A stretch of 64,000 nucleotides of DNA, from the NCBI GenBank assembly GCA_943787745.1, contig CALSNJ010000004.1, positions 124,001-188,000 on the forward strand, read 5' to 3'. The stretch comes from an uncultured Alphaproteobacteria bacterium (GTDB taxonomy: Bacteria > Pseudomonadota > Alphaproteobacteria > UBA6615). Both the position numbers and the translations under genes were made by a program. The notes beneath the pieces were generated by a model, which searched no databases, was not told the origin of the DNA, and saw only the letters and a list, made by a program, of their open reading frames with translations. Every line of letters starts with the position of its first letter. Positions within the stretch are counted from its first letter, which is position 1. Below are positions 35,522 through 45,015 of the stretch, one piece after another.

Positions 35522-36472
35522 TCAGTCGCCGTTCTCGGTGTACTGGAAGCGACCCGCCTGACCGGCTTCGATCACCCCGCGCCGAACATTGCGGGTGCGG
35601 GTAAACAACTCGAACAGGGCATCCCCATCATCGTGCCGGATCGCGCGCTGCATTGCGGTCAGGTCTTCGGTGAACCGCCCGAGCATTTCCAGAACTGCGT
35701 CCTTGTTCAGCAAAAACACATCCCGCCACATTGTCGGATCCGACGCCGCGATGCGTGTGAAATCCCGGAATCCACCCGCAGAGTATTTGATCACCTCTCG
35801 CGTCGTGACGACGTCATCATCCCGGGATTTGGCCTCAAGCTCGGTTTCCAGCTCGGACGCCGTCTCGACAATGGTAAAGGCGATCAAATGCGGCAAATGG
35901 CTGGTGATGGCCAAAACCCGATCATGATGTTCGGCATCCATGATCTCGACATCACTACCCATCGCACGCCAAAATTCCGCCAGCCTTGCGACAGCCTCTT
36001 CATTTGCGCCTGCTGGCGGTGTCAGGATCGAGAAACGGTCACGGAACAATTCGGCGAACCCGGCTTCCGGCCCGGAATGCTCGGTGCCCGCCACAGGGTG
36101 ACCCGGCACAAGATGCACGCCGTCGGGCATGTGCGGTGCCATGGCTTCAATCACTGCGCCCTTCACGGAACCGACATCGGTCACAATCGTACCGGGCGCA
36201 AGATGATCGCTGATCGCCCGGGCCACATCTCCGCAGGCTCCCACAGGTGTGGCAGCGATGACGAGATCGGCATTGGCCACAGCATCGGCGATGTCGGCAT
36301 GCATGCTGTCGACAAGCCCCAGCGCCGCCGCCCGCTCACGAATATCTGCGTCGGCATCATGTCCCGCAATATGACCCGCAAGTCCGTTTACACGTGTCGC
36401 ATGCGCGAGCGAGGACCCGATCAGGCCAATACCGATTATTGCGATCCGTTCAAACAGTGGGGCCTTGCTCAT
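35522..36472 (-). CDS. tyrC: Prephenate/arogenate dehydrogenase
   Basis: A 316-residue NAD(P)-dependent enzyme of tyrosine biosynthesis. The Rossmann motif is IAIIGIGLIGSSLAHA (about 11-26); TDVGSVKGAV and the active-site stretch LVPGHPVAGTEHSGPEAG follow, including the conserved His pair. The C-terminal helical domain has a ITSHLPHLIAFTIV signature. Its start overlaps the hisC stop by four bases; with the chorismate mutase gene it forms a three-gene operon. Confidence 0.94.
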   Translation of the reverse strand: MSKAPLFERIAIIGIGLIGSSLAHATRVNGLAGHIAGHDADADIRERAAALGLVDSMHADIADAVANADLVIAATPVGACGDVARAISDHLAPGTIVTDVGSVKGAVIEAMAPHMPDGVHLVPGHPVAGTEHSGPEAGFAELFRDRFSILTPPAGANEEAVARLAEFWRAMGSDVEIMDAEHHDRVLAITSHLPHLIAFTIVETASELETELEAKSRDDDVVTTREVIKYSAGGFRDFTRIAASDPTMWRDVFLLNKDAVLEMLGRFTEDLTAMQRAIRHDDGDALFELFTRTRNVRRGVIEAGQAGRFQYTENGD

Positions 36473-37560
36473 GATGCGCCTACAAAGGCGCGCAAGGCGG
36501 CGACAACATCTTCCATTTCTTCACGCGTGCCGATCGACATCCGGACCCAGTCGGGCAAGCCATAGCCCGCAACACGTCGCGTGACGATTCCCCGCTCGAA
36601 CAGGAACTGATAGGCAGCTTCTGCATTTTGTGCGGTCTCCGCGGGAAACCGAACAATGACGAAATTGGCGACCGAGGGATTGACGTGAAGACCAAGCGCT
36701 TCGACCTCACCCACAAACCAGGGCAGGGTCTCGGCGTTGTGCCTGCGCGAACGTTCGGTGTGTTCGCGATCCTCCAGGGCCGCAATCGCTGCCGAAATGG
36801 CGGGCGCTGAAACATTGAAGGGTGGGCGCACACGGTCGAGCACATCGATAATCTCCGGCGGCGCATAAGCCCAGCCGACACGCAGGCTCGCCAGCGCGTA
36901 GATCTTCGAAAATGTTCGCGTCATGACCACGTTGGAAAACTCGCGCACCAGCGCCTCGCCCGCCTCGTAGTCGTCTTCCGTGACGAATTCTGCATAGGCA
37001 CCGTCAAGCAGAAGCAACACGTTCTCGGGCAGTCCGGCATGCAGCCGCCGCAATTCCTGCTCCGGCAGATAGGTACCTGTCGGGTTGTTCGGATTGGCCA
37101 GGAAAACGATCCGGGTCTTGTCCGTCACGCGCTCGAGGATGGCATCCACATCTGTGGCAAGGTTGGTTTCGGGCACCGCGATCGGGGTCGCACCGACCCC
37201 CAGAGAGGCAATGGGGTACATGGTGAAACCATGCTCGGTGTAGAGCGTTTCGTCCCCCGGTCCGGCAAAACAAAGCGTCAGCAAGTCGATGATCTGATCC
37301 GACCCACAGCCACAAATAATCCGGTCCTCCTCAAGACCATGATGGGTGGCCAGCGCCTTGCGCAATGACCGGGCATCAATCTCGGGATAGCGACGCACAT
37401 CTTCGCTGGCGGCTGAATAGGCCTCCATCGCCTGCCAAGACGGGCCAAACGCACTTTCATTGGAACTGATGACAATACGGTCCGTGCCGCCAAGGCCAAC
37501 TTCGCTGCCGGCATAAGGCGTAATTGCAAGAACACCGGGTTTTGCTTTCGGTGGGGCCAC
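36469..37560 (-). CDS. hisC: Histidinol-phosphate / aromatic amino acid aminotransferase
   Basis: A 363-residue class I/II PLP aminotransferase of the HisC group. The PLP Lys is in TRTFSKIYALASLRVGWAY. Other landmarks are NESAFGPS near residue 29, LANPNNPTGTY and LLDGAYAEF. Placed between chorismate mutase and tyrC, it may act on both histidinol phosphate and aromatic acceptors. The GTG start at 37560 has GGAG eight bases upstream. The only hisC in this window. Confidence 0.93.
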   Translation of the reverse strand: MAPPKAKPGVLAITPYAGSEVGLGGTDRIVISSNESAFGPSWQAMEAYSAASEDVRRYPEIDARSLRKALATHHGLEEDRIICGCGSDQIIDLLTLCFAGPGDETLYTEHGFTMYPIASLGVGATPIAVPETNLATDVDAILERVTDKTRIVFLANPNNPTGTYLPEQELRRLHAGLPENVLLLLDGAYAEFVTEDDYEAGEALVREFSNVVMTRTFSKIYALASLRVGWAYAPPEIIDVLDRVRPPFNVSAPAISAAIAALEDREHTERSRRHNAETLPWFVGEVEALGLHVNPSVANFVIVRFPAETAQNAEAAYQFLFERGIVTRRVAGYGLPDWVRMSIGTREEMEDVVAALRAFVGAS

Positions 37561-37575
37561 CGGTCTTACTCCATC

Positions 37576-38445
37576 TCAGGATTTGGTTTGGGCAACAAAA
37601 GGCACCGCGTAGGCACCAAGCCAGCGCGGTTCGGCGTTGTCGAGCAATGTGGCAAGGCCGCGCACACGCGGATCATCATCAGATACAAAGCCCGCCACAT
37701 CGAGTAAATGCACCCGGCCACCGCTCCCATCAGGGCCTGCGGCAACCGCCTGGGTATCCACATCGAGATCGTTCTGAGCCGCCAACTCGGCAAATCGACC
37801 ACGGCTGACATCACTTTCACAGGCGAATGTCAGCACACTGCGGTCTTCACCTGATTCTTCCGGCTCCCAGGCCGACAGCACAAAGGCACCAGGTGCATCG
37901 CCATTTTCAGAGCTTTCGAGGAACCAGGGCAGGCGCGCGACAATTCGAACTTTGGGTACGTTACGCATTTCCGCCCACCACTCCGGGCTATCGGAACTAT
38001 GCGGCAGCGGCACAAGGCCAACGGTGACATCACCGCGGCCAACCGCCAACACAACCTGTGCGGCCGAAGCCTGCTTGACCACATTCGCGTCCAGACCAAA
38101 CTGCCCATTGGCGAGACGAAGCGCCGCGCCATCCCCTTCCATCGGACAGTATCCGACAGAGAAATCACCCTGCAGTCGTGTCGAAGAAGAGATGATCTCA
38201 CGCCAAAGGCGCACCAATACGGCCTTGGGCAGGTCGCCTTCATGACGCGCGAGCAAGCGCCGCAAAAGCTGGGCTTCACGTGCAGGACGGAATGTCGGTC
38301 CGCCATCGGACGCTTTCCGGCGTCCGATCTCACCAACAATCTCTGCACGCCGCATCAACAGGTCGTGCAGGTTTTTGTCGATGGAATCGATCTCCTGACG
38401 CAGGGGCGTCAGACTGTCAGGCGTATTGCCCATCGGCTTACTCAT
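37576..38445 (-). CDS. Chorismate mutase with C-terminal prephenate dehydratase-like domain
   Basis: A 289-residue protein. The N-terminal AroQ chorismate mutase (about 11-95) has [20 protein letters not shown] and EIGRRKAS, with the usual Arg/Lys active-site residues. The remaining roughly 190 residues ([20 protein letters not shown] to [11 protein letters not shown]) resemble a degenerate periplasmic-binding-type or prephenate-dehydratase fold but lack the TRF catalytic motif. It makes prephenate for tyrC. First gene of the operon; MSKPMGN start, with GTG/ATG alternatives nearby. This long form is common in Alphaproteobacteria. Confidence 0.85.
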   Translation of the reverse strand: MSKPMGNTPDSLTPLRQEIDSIDKNLHDLLMRRAEIVGEIGRRKASDGGPTFRPAREAQLLRRLLARHEGDLPKAVLVRLWREIISSSTRLQGDFSVGYCPMEGDGAALRLANGQFGLDANVVKQASAAQVVLAVGRGDVTVGLVPLPHSSDSPEWWAEMRNVPKVRIVARLPWFLESSENGDAPGAFVLSAWEPEESGEDRSVLTFACESDVSRGRFAELAAQNDLDVDTQAVAAGPDGSGGRVHLLDVAGFVSDDDPRVRGLATLLDNAEPRWLGAYAVPFVAQTKS

Positions 38446-38588
38446 CCCGGGAAAAAGCGGCTCAGGTTGTATCCCTATGCCTGTTTTTTGGCAAAGAAAA
38501 CGTTGACACCTCTCGCACCCGACACCTAGCTATGGCCACAGCGCACAAAAATATATTCGTGCGACACTGGCCAACAACGCTCAAGATC

Positions 38589-39791
38589 ATGACGACAAAC
38601 CCGAATGACGGCGCCAGGCGCACCGGCGAAAGCATCGCAGTGGAACCCGCAGTCGCAGATTTGCCGGGACATCACCTCGTGCTGGGTGCGGACAATCCCA
38701 TGCGTCTTGTTTCGGGCCAGTTGCTGGGCCCTTTCACCGTGTCCTATCAGACCTACGGCAAACTGAACGCCGACAAATCGAATGCCATTCTGGTCTGTCA
38801 TGCCTTGACCGGTGACCAATATGTGGCCGAACCCCACCCCGTGACCGGACGCCCCGGCTGGTGGGAGCGTCTGGTGGGGCCCGGACTGACTGTCGATACC
38901 GACAAATACTTCGTAATCTGCGTCAATGTACTGGCGGGCTGCATGGGTTCGGCCGGGCCAAAAGACATCGACCCAAAAACCGGCCGTCCTTTCGGGCTGA
39001 ATTTTCCGCTCATCACCATTACCGACATGGTTGCAGCCCAGAAACTGGTCGTGGAGCACATTGGAATCACCAAGCTGTTTGCCGTGATAGGCGGATCAAT
39101 GGGTGCCATGCAGACACTCGAATGGGCCGCGCGCTATCCGGAGATGGTGTTTTGCGCAATTCCCATCGCTGGAGCAGCTCGGCACTCCGCACAGAACATC
39201 GCCTTTCACGAAGTCGGGCGTCAGGCCATCATGGCCGATCCAAAATGGGCCGGCGGAGACTATTACGCTGAGAGCGACCCACCCGAGCGCGGACTTGCGG
39301 TTGCACGCATGGCCGCGCACATCACCTATCTTTCGGATTCTGCACTTCACACCAAGTTCGGACGGAATCTCCAGGACCGACAGGCGATCACCTTCGGATT
39401 CGATGCGGATTTTCAGATCGAGAGCTACCTGCGTCATCAAGGCCGCTCATTCGTGGAACGGTTCGATGCAAATTCCTATCTCTACATCACCCGGGCAATG
39501 GACTATTTCGATCTGGCAGCCGAACACGGCGACAATTTGCCAACCGCGTTCGAAAAATCACCTGTGCGCTTCTGCCTGATCAGTTTCACATCAGACTGGT
39601 TGTTCCCGACCAGCGAATCCCGCCGGATTGTTCACGCACTCAACGCGGTCGCGGCCTCCGTGAGCTTTGTCGAGATCGAAACCGAATCTGGCCACGATGC
39701 GTTTTTGCTCGATGAACCTGAATTCTTCCGCATTCTGGCGGGCTTTCTGCGCGGTGCGGCCGATCAATTCGGGATCGGGGACAACGCATGA
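38589..39791 (+). CDS. metX: Homoserine O-acetyltransferase
   Basis: A 400-residue alpha/beta-hydrolase-fold acyltransferase that activates homoserine for methionine synthesis. The nucleophile Ser is in [14 protein letters not shown], the Asp in [12 protein letters not shown] and the His in [12 protein letters not shown]. The N-terminal [12 protein letters not shown] and [14 protein letters not shown] motifs define MetX. The start was put at 38589 (MTTNPNDG); an in-frame ATG lies at 38532. No clear ribosome site was seen for either. Coupled to metW by an ATGA overlap. Confidence 0.94.
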   Translation: MTTNPNDGARRTGESIAVEPAVADLPGHHLVLGADNPMRLVSGQLLGPFTVSYQTYGKLNADKSNAILVCHALTGDQYVAEPHPVTGRPGWWERLVGPGLTVDTDKYFVICVNVLAGCMGSAGPKDIDPKTGRPFGLNFPLITITDMVAAQKLVVEHIGITKLFAVIGGSMGAMQTLEWAARYPEMVFCAIPIAGAARHSAQNIAFHEVGRQAIMADPKWAGGDYYAESDPPERGLAVARMAAHITYLSDSALHTKFGRNLQDRQAITFGFDADFQIESYLRHQGRSFVERFDANSYLYITRAMDYFDLAAEHGDNLPTAFEKSPVRFCLISFTSDWLFPTSESRRIVHALNAVAASVSFVEIETESGHDAFLLDEPEFFRILAGFLRGAADQFGIGDNA

Positions 39792-40420
39792 CCCCGACAG
39801 AAACAAACAACGCCGCACGTATTCGCGTTGACCAGAAACTCATTGCCGAAATGATAGCACCGGGCAGCCGGGTGCTTGATGTCGGCTGTGGTGACGGCGT
39901 GCTGCTGGATCTGCTGGTGCATGAACGGCAGGTCGATGGACGCGGGATTGAGCTGAGCCAAGAAGGTGTGAACGGCTGCGTCTCACGCGGGCTCGCCGTC
40001 GTGCAGGGCGATGCACAAACCGATCTCCACAATTATCCGAATGACGCCTTCGACTACGTCATTCTGTCGCAAACCCTACCGGCAATTTTCGATGTCAAAG
40101 GCGTGCTGGACGAGATGTTGCGCATTGGGCGGTGCGCTGTGGTCAGCTTTCCAAATTTCGGCCACTGGCGGGTGCGCGCAGACCTGCTCTTACAGGGCCG
40201 AAGTCCGACCTCGGAAAGCCTACCATATGCCTGGTATGAATCACCCAATATTCGCTTCTTTACGCTGACGGATTTCGCCGATCTGCTTGCCGAGCAGGGC
40301 CTTACGATAGAGCGCGTTGTGACAATTGATGGCAACGGCAAAACCCGAACCCGGTCAAAGATCGGATACTGGACGAACCTGCTCACAGAACAGGCCGTCT
40401 TTGTGATCAGCCGGAAGTAG
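39788..40420 (+). CDS. metW: Methionine biosynthesis protein MetW
   Basis: A 210-residue methyltransferase-fold protein with the SAM loop [16 protein letters not shown] (about 28-43). MetW is the usual partner of MetX and is needed for full homoserine acetyltransferase activity. Features [20 protein letters not shown] and [17 protein letters not shown] are family signatures. The ATG overlaps the metX stop by four bases. Its 3' end overlaps the convergent methyltransferase gene by 14 bases. Confidence 0.94.
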   Translation: MTPTETNNAARIRVDQKLIAEMIAPGSRVLDVGCGDGVLLDLLVHERQVDGRGIELSQEGVNGCVSRGLAVVQGDAQTDLHNYPNDAFDYVILSQTLPAIFDVKGVLDEMLRIGRCAVVSFPNFGHWRVRADLLLQGRSPTSESLPYAWYESPNIRFFTLTDFADLLAEQGLTIERVVTIDGNGKTRTRSKIGYWTNLLTEQAVFVISRK

Positions 40421-41162
40421 GCGACCTTACGGCCTGCGGCGCGGTTGTCCGGACGCGCGCATAAGACCGCCGACCCGGCTTCTGCCCCAACATTTCCCCG
40501 CCATATATTTGCTTGGTCGCTTCCACCATCGCCACGCCGCCAAGGGGGCTGAACCAACGTTCCCCGATCCGTTCCCAGGCCGGCGCCGCAGCAAGCCAAA
40601 AGCGTCGCCGCGAGGGAGGAAAGAACAGCGCGCGGGTTTCACGCACCGGCGTGAACATGGACTGGCGAAGCGTACGATTCAGCTGTTCCATGGAGTAAGG
40701 GTGGCCGTGTCCGAAGGGCGTATGATCAGCCCGGGCCCAGATCGAGCGGCGGTTGGGCACCGCCACGATCAGTCGCCCTCCATCCGAGAGAACCCGCCAC
40801 ATTTCCCGCAACATCTGTTGCCCGGTTTCACTGTATTCCAGACCATGGACCATCAGGATGCGATCGACCGAAAGGTCGGGCAAAGGAATTTCGTCTTCCT
40901 GCGCGATCGTCGTCAGGTTTTTCTCCCCCGGCACCCGGGCTGGCCAAGGCAAAACGCCAATCCGGCTGGGCATCAGCGCAAAAACACGTGCAGCCTCATC
41001 CACAAAGGGCTGTAAATACGGAGTCGCAAAGCCAAAGCCGAGCACATTGAGACCAGTCACATCCGGCCAGACGGCGCGCACCTGGCGATGAACCATGCGC
41101 CGGGACGCAACCCCCAGAGGGGTGCCATAAAAATCCCGCAAATCGATGACATCAAGTGACAT
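40407..41162 (-). CDS. Class I SAM-dependent methyltransferase (Methyltransf_11)
   Basis: A 251-residue cytoplasmic methyltransferase. The SAM-binding motif is unusual (LNVLGFGFATPYLQPFVDEA), but DRILMVHGLEYSETGQQML and VLSDGGRLIVAVPNRRSIWA are typical post-motifs. Homologues occur next to glyoxalase II in Alphaproteobacteria and are of unknown substrate. The C-terminus is Arg-rich. Its end overlaps the metW end by 14 bases in convergent orientation. Confidence 0.82.
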   Translation of the reverse strand: MSLDVIDLRDFYGTPLGVASRRMVHRQVRAVWPDVTGLNVLGFGFATPYLQPFVDEAARVFALMPSRIGVLPWPARVPGEKNLTTIAQEDEIPLPDLSVDRILMVHGLEYSETGQQMLREMWRVLSDGGRLIVAVPNRRSIWARADHTPFGHGHPYSMEQLNRTLRQSMFTPVRETRALFFPPSRRRFWLAAAPAWERIGERWFSPLGGVAMVEATKQIYGGEMLGQKPGRRSYARVRTTAPQAVRSPTSG

Positions 41163-41255
41163 GACCCGATTTTAGCACAGGTGACGCTTTGCGATCCGCG
41201 CCGGTATAATCCCCCCTGAACACTCTGGCGACAGTCCATCGCCGAAAGGAAAAAC

Positions 41256-41858
41256 ATGAAACTCTACTATGCCGCCGCGTCTCCCTATGCCCGCAAAGCA
41301 CATGCCACCGCGATCGAAACCGGGATGGCCAACAAGATCGAAATGGAACCGACCAGCCCCTGGACAGACCCGGATGGTTATCGCGACATCAACCCCGTCG
41401 GCAAGGTTCCGGCACTGGTTCGTGATGACGGCCCCCCGCTCTATCAATCGAACGTAATTTGCGAATATCTCGACGCGCAAGGCGACACAAAGGTTTATCC
41501 CGCCGTCGGACCGGCGCGATGGACAGCCCTGCGCCAGCTTGCTGCCGCAGACGGCATTCTCGACGCATCGGTCCACTCCCGCATGGAGAGCATGTTCCAT
41601 GAAGGCGAGGCGATCTCGCAAAAATTTCTCGACCGGCAGGAACTTTCGGTGGTGGCCGCGCTCGACCAGCTCGAAGGAGAAGCCGACGACCTCAATGGTC
41701 CGGTGACCATTGGCCAGATCGCCGTTGCCTGTGCCCTTGGCTATCGCGATTTTCGTTTCGCCGACGCCAATTGGCGTGCTGGACGCCCCAAACTTGCCGC
41801 CTGGTATGACGTTTTCGCCGCGCGGCCTTCCATTGCCGATACCAACCCCGACGCATGA
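41256..41858 (+). CDS. Glutathione S-transferase family protein
   Basis: A 200-residue two-domain GST. The thioredoxin-fold part (about 1-77) has MKLYYAAASPYARKAHATAI, cis-Pro in NPVGKVPALVRDDG and the gamma-Glu site YQSNVICEYLD. The helical domain follows to the end. Ser9 or a nearby Tyr is the likely catalytic residue. The ATG has AGGAAAAAC upstream. Its stop overlaps the next cupin gene start (ATGA). Substrate unknown. Confidence 0.9.
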   Translation: MKLYYAAASPYARKAHATAIETGMANKIEMEPTSPWTDPDGYRDINPVGKVPALVRDDGPPLYQSNVICEYLDAQGDTKVYPAVGPARWTALRQLAAADGILDASVHSRMESMFHEGEAISQKFLDRQELSVVAALDQLEGEADDLNGPVTIGQIAVACALGYRDFRFADANWRAGRPKLAAWYDVFAARPSIADTNPDA

Positions 41859-42298
41859 CAGCCCAAACCGCCGCAGACATCATCCGCCTGCTCGCGCTGG
41901 AACCACACCCCGAGGGCGGCCACTACCGCGAGACGTTTCGCGACCGGCCCGACGGTGACACCTCGCCCGGGGCATGTTCGGCGATCTACTACCTGCTGCG
42001 AGAGGGGGAGATTTCGGCCTGGCACCGGGTCAAGAACGCTTCGGAACTCTGGCACTGGTATGCCGGCGCGGCGCTGGAGTTGACCACGACGCCCTACACG
42101 GGCGGGCCGGAAGCATCGATACGCCTCGGACCCGATATGGTGTCGGGGGAGCGACCGCAAGGGGTGGTTCCACTGGGCGACTGGCAGATCGCGCGGCCTC
42201 TCGGCGCGTGGAGCCTCGTCGGCTGTACCGTTGCGCCGGGTTTCGAGTTTGCACAGTGGGAGCTGGCCCCCGGGGGGAAAGTGCCACCGCTGAAATAG
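41855..42298 (+). CDS. DUF985 cupin protein
   Basis: A 147-residue cupin of the DUF985/YML079W-like group. Recognisable pieces are MTAQTAADIIRLLALEPHPE, GGHYRETFRD, SAIYYLLREGEISAWHRV and WHWYAGAALELT, ending VAPGFEFAQWELAPGG. The conserved His and Glu residues in HPEGGHY and WHR may bind a metal or small ligand. The start overlaps the GST stop by four bases, so both come from one transcript. Function unknown. Confidence 0.88.
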   Translation: MTAQTAADIIRLLALEPHPEGGHYRETFRDRPDGDTSPGACSAIYYLLREGEISAWHRVKNASELWHWYAGAALELTTTPYTGGPEASIRLGPDMVSGERPQGVVPLGDWQIARPLGAWSLVGCTVAPGFEFAQWELAPGGKVPPLK

Positions 42299-42310
42299 CC
42301 GCTCCCTGGT

Positions 42311-42985
42311 TCAGCGAAAGACGTCGTAGATCGTCTGGGTGAGGCCAAACCCACTCAGCAGCGCATACACACCAAAGCCGAAAAGGATGATCGCCGAAAC
42401 GCGGTTCATCCATATCTGATAGGACCCGTCCACGAACGGCCGCAGGATGCCTGCCGTTGTGGATATGGCCAGCCACCAGGCTGCCGATCCGGCAAACACA
42501 CCCAAAACCAGAATGGAGGCGTTGCCCACCGAGGCACCGGCCTCCGTAATACCGAGCGTGGCCAACAATCCCGCAAACGCAATCAGCGTGATCGGATTGG
42601 TCACGGCAAGCATGAATGTCGAAAAAAAGTCTTTCACGAGACTATGGGTCACAACGCGGTTTTCATTCTCACCACGGGTTTGGCGTTTTGAGATGTGACT
42701 GCTTTTCCCAAAGACGGTGCGGATCGCCAAAAAAAGCAGAACCACGCCACCGACAATCCGGAGGTCATCCTGATGCGCTTCAAGCCAGTCCTTGACGGCG
42801 CTGATCCCGAAGGCAGCGATCGCCCCGAAGAGCGCATCCCCGAATGCTGCACCCAGCCCCGACAACAGACCATGCAGACGACCTTCCGCGAGCGTGCGCT
42901 GAACGCACAAAACCCCAACCGGTCCGACCGGCAAGGCCAGGAAGAAACCGAAGATAATGCCTTGGATAAGAATGTAGTCGGTCAC
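42311..42985 (-). CDS. LysE/RhtB family transporter
   Basis: A 224-residue inner-membrane exporter with six helices. The N-terminal signature is GIIFGFFLALPVGPVGVLCVQRTLAEGR (given here in two parts: GIIFGFFLALPVGPVG and VLCVQRTLAEGR). The centre holds a cytoplasmic loop and the FMLAVTNPITLIAFAGLLA helix typical of LysE. Amino-acid exporters of this family move basic or neutral amino acids; the substrate is not deducible. It is convergent with the cupin gene. Confidence 0.9.
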   Translation of the reverse strand: MTDYILIQGIIFGFFLALPVGPVGVLCVQRTLAEGRLHGLLSGLGAAFGDALFGAIAAFGISAVKDWLEAHQDDLRIVGGVVLLFLAIRTVFGKSSHISKRQTRGENENRVVTHSLVKDFFSTFMLAVTNPITLIAFAGLLATLGITEAGASVGNASILVLGVFAGSAAWWLAISTTAGILRPFVDGSYQIWMNRVSAIILFGFGVYALLSGFGLTQTIYDVFR

Positions 42986-43090
42986 GTACCGTTCGCTGGT
43001 TTGCTGATGCCTGTTTTCGGCTCCACCACATGCGAGCCAGCTTCACAAAGGTTCTAACAGATTCCGACCATATGCCAAATTGCACGTCGA

Positions 43091-43963
43091 TCAGACACAC
43101 ACCCGCGCTTCGAATAATTTGCCAGGCGACATTAATGTCTCGCGTGCCAAGACCAGTTCGAGCTCCGCGCTGTCTTGTTTTGCAGTTTCTTCGAGCACTG
43201 CATGCAACCGGGCGGACATATCTTCCAGCGACAGACGGGGATCCCGGGTCTTGATGTAGTGCGCCGCAAACAATGCAGCAGCCAGATCTCCGGTACCATG
43301 TGGTGTCCGGGTAAAATCAAAACGGGGCGTCTCGATGACCCAGGCCTCCCATGCCGTCACCACGACCATCGCGACGTGATTCTGGGACATCCCAGGGCCT
43401 TCGAAACTTGTGATGAGCACGCATCCCCCGGGTCGCATCCGGCCGAGCAACCGACGCGCTGCAGCGACTGAATCATCTGTAGGGGCACCCGCAAGCTTAG
43501 CCTCCGCCAAAACACCCAATTCAAAATGGTTGGGTGTCAGGAGATCGGCTGCCGGAACGGCTCTGTCCCGAAAGTAATCCGTCAGCCCGCCAGCAACATA
43601 TAAGCCGCTATCGCGATCGCCCATCACAGGGTCGCAGCAATAGATCATTCTGGAATTCGCGGCATGGAGTTGTCCGAGCGTATCCTGCACAACCTCACCC
43701 ACCGCTGATGATCCGAGATATCCCGTCAGAACCAGATCTGCCGGCGTATCCGCAATCCGAACTTGAACACCTGCCAGAACCTCGTGGACGGTTTCCGCGC
43801 TCAGTAAGGCACCACCGGTTTCGGGATAACCGGCATGATTCGAAAGAACAGCGGTGGGCACCGGCCAAACCTCATGCCCCAGAAGCTGAAGCGGCAAGGT
43901 TATGGCAGCGTTGCCAACATGGCCGAACACCACATGGGACTGGATGGAGAGAATTCTGCTCAT
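43091..43963 (-). CDS. pdxY: Pyridoxal kinase
   Basis: A 290-residue ribokinase-fold kinase that makes pyridoxal 5'-phosphate from pyridoxal. The N-terminus ILSIQSHVVFGHVGNAAITL matches PdxY. The YCCDPVMGDRDSGLYV segment and the anion-hole GTGDLAAALFAAHY motif with the catalytic Asp are intact. It is transcribed leftward from 43963. A bidirectional terminator at 44087-44120 separates it from whatever lies to the right. Confidence 0.93.
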   Translation of the reverse strand: MSRILSIQSHVVFGHVGNAAITLPLQLLGHEVWPVPTAVLSNHAGYPETGGALLSAETVHEVLAGVQVRIADTPADLVLTGYLGSSAVGEVVQDTLGQLHAANSRMIYCCDPVMGDRDSGLYVAGGLTDYFRDRAVPAADLLTPNHFELGVLAEAKLAGAPTDDSVAAARRLLGRMRPGGCVLITSFEGPGMSQNHVAMVVVTAWEAWVIETPRFDFTRTPHGTGDLAAALFAAHYIKTRDPRLSLEDMSARLHAVLEETAKQDSAELELVLARETLMSPGKLFEARVCV

Positions 43964-44057
43964 GGCATCTCTTCATGCGATGAATTTGCACCTGCTTACA
44001 AGATTTCGTTTGACCGAAGCGAAAGCAGCTTGTTACCCGTGAAATGATGATTTGCCT

Positions 44058-44086
44058 GGATGCGGAGCCCGGTTCTGACGCCTGAC
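44058..44086. repeat. Imperfect direct repeat, left copy
   Basis: GGATGCGGAGCCCGGTTC followed by TGACGCCTGAC. A second copy, GGACGCGGAGCCCG followed by TGACGCCTGAC, lies at 44160-44184, with four bases missing in the middle and one substitution. The two copies bracket the terminator at 44087-44120. Confidence 0.6.
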
Positions 44087-44120
44087 AAAAAGCCCGGTGC
44101 ACAAGCACCGGGCTTTTTTG
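44087..44120. terminator. Strong bidirectional rho-independent terminator
   Basis: AGCCCGGTGC (44091-44100) pairs perfectly with GCACCGGGCT (44105-44114) over a four-base loop (ACAA). The left side carries a run of A (44087-44091) and the right side a run of T (44114-44119), so it can stop transcripts from both sides. Nothing annotated on the plus strand ends just before it, since pdxY is transcribed away. It is best explained as the 3' end of a leftward transcript from the 44.1-45.0 kb region, or as insulation of pdxY. Confidence 0.88.
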
Positions 44121-44997
44121 TCTCGCCAACCCCCGAAAAGCAGAAGGCGCCAGGTGCATGGACGCGGAGCCCGTGACGCCTGACGCCTTCCTGATCTTCT
44201 GCCCAGAGGTTGCCCCCAGGCCTTCAGACCGTTTGCAAATACGAGCGATCGCTTCGTTTCGCTTCGCAGACAGAACGCACCCCTGGCCGATACGTGCCCA
44301 TCCAGCGTCACTCTCGAACATGCTGCCGTTTCCGACATCATCTTCGCACCCCCGAGGGGGACCGAAACAACGGGTCCAGCTATGTCACCGCGACGTCCCG
44401 ACCTGCGCCGAACACCCGAAGGCATCCCTCACATCACGGTTCGTCAGTTCCGGAAACCTGGCCGGCGAGAGCCTGGTTTGGAACGCAACGATCGCCCTTG
44501 CAAAGACCTGCCGAAGCTGGTTCTCGCTGGTAAAGCCCCTCGCGAACGAAACGCATCACCAAAACGACCGCCGCCATTGCGACGATACCTTTCCCACCGA
44601 GCCCCCTGCCGGCAACCAATCCTCCGAAGACGACCGGTGCCACGCAGACACCCCGGCTGCATCCGGCATACCCGACCCGGTTTCCCGTGTCGTTCACCCG
44701 AACACTGCGACGAACCTTCACCGAGGGAAGTGGCCCCAAAGGACCATGTTCGCCTGCCGACTTCCCCGTTTCACGAACCCAGCCTTGCGGCCCGCTCCCT
44801 GATTCGGCTTTCCGTTCCCGCCACTTCCGGACGCCCCCTCGGGGTCGATCCTGAAGGCCCCGCATCCTCGCAGAACGAGGACCCGAACCCGGCGAAAAAC
44901 ACGCCAGCACGCCAATACGTGCAGACATATGTTCGGTCGCCGACCCGCCAGCGGGCAACGTGCAATCAAGGAGGCAGCGCAGTTTTCTGTGCAAAAC
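44121..44997 (-). other. Gene-poor region; candidate structured non-coding RNA locus (leftward)
   Basis: No convincing protein gene in about 880 bases. Open frames exist but have Arg/Pro/Gly-rich, noncoding-like translations and no ribosome sites. The minus strand is clearly G-richer than C, as a leftward transcript would be. Visible hairpins: GTTCC-GG-AAACC with GGTTT-GGAAC (44447-44484, with an extra GG/CC pair inside), CCTCG/CGAGG (44866-44880), CCCGC/GCGGG (44944-44955), and GCAGAAG/CTTCTGC (44140-44202). The leftward end would be the terminator at 44087-44120. I looked for and did not find the RNase P RNA or tmRNA core sequences. Candidate only. Confidence 0.4.
44160..44184. repeat. Imperfect direct repeat, right copy
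   Basis: GGACGCGGAGCCCG followed by TGACGCCTGAC; the partner copy is at 44058-44086, on the other side of the terminator. It overlaps the base of a longer GCAGAAG/CTTCTGC stem. Confidence 0.6.
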
Positions 44998-45015
44998 TTG
45001 TGACACTGATCACAA
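44998..45015. promoter_or_regulatory. CRP/FNR-family palindrome upstream of sdhC
   Basis: TTGTGA-CACTGA-TCACAA is an exact 6+6 inverted repeat matching the CRP consensus TGTGA-N6-TCACA. It lies 258 bases before the sdhC start and could also serve a leftward transcript. CRP/FNR-type regulators often control respiratory and TCA genes. Which regulator binds is not known. The adjacent 45016-45040 stretch contains two near DnaA-box words (CCTCCACAG and TTTTCCACA). Confidence 0.55.

Noticed and set aside
44434..45006. Minus-strand open frame of 190 codons in the 44-45 kb region
   Set aside because: The translation is Arg/Gly-rich and resembles a GC-rich noncoding frame, with no ribosome site, family resemblance or conserved motif. 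An overlapping plus-strand frame (44382-45047) is just as long and equally unconvincing.
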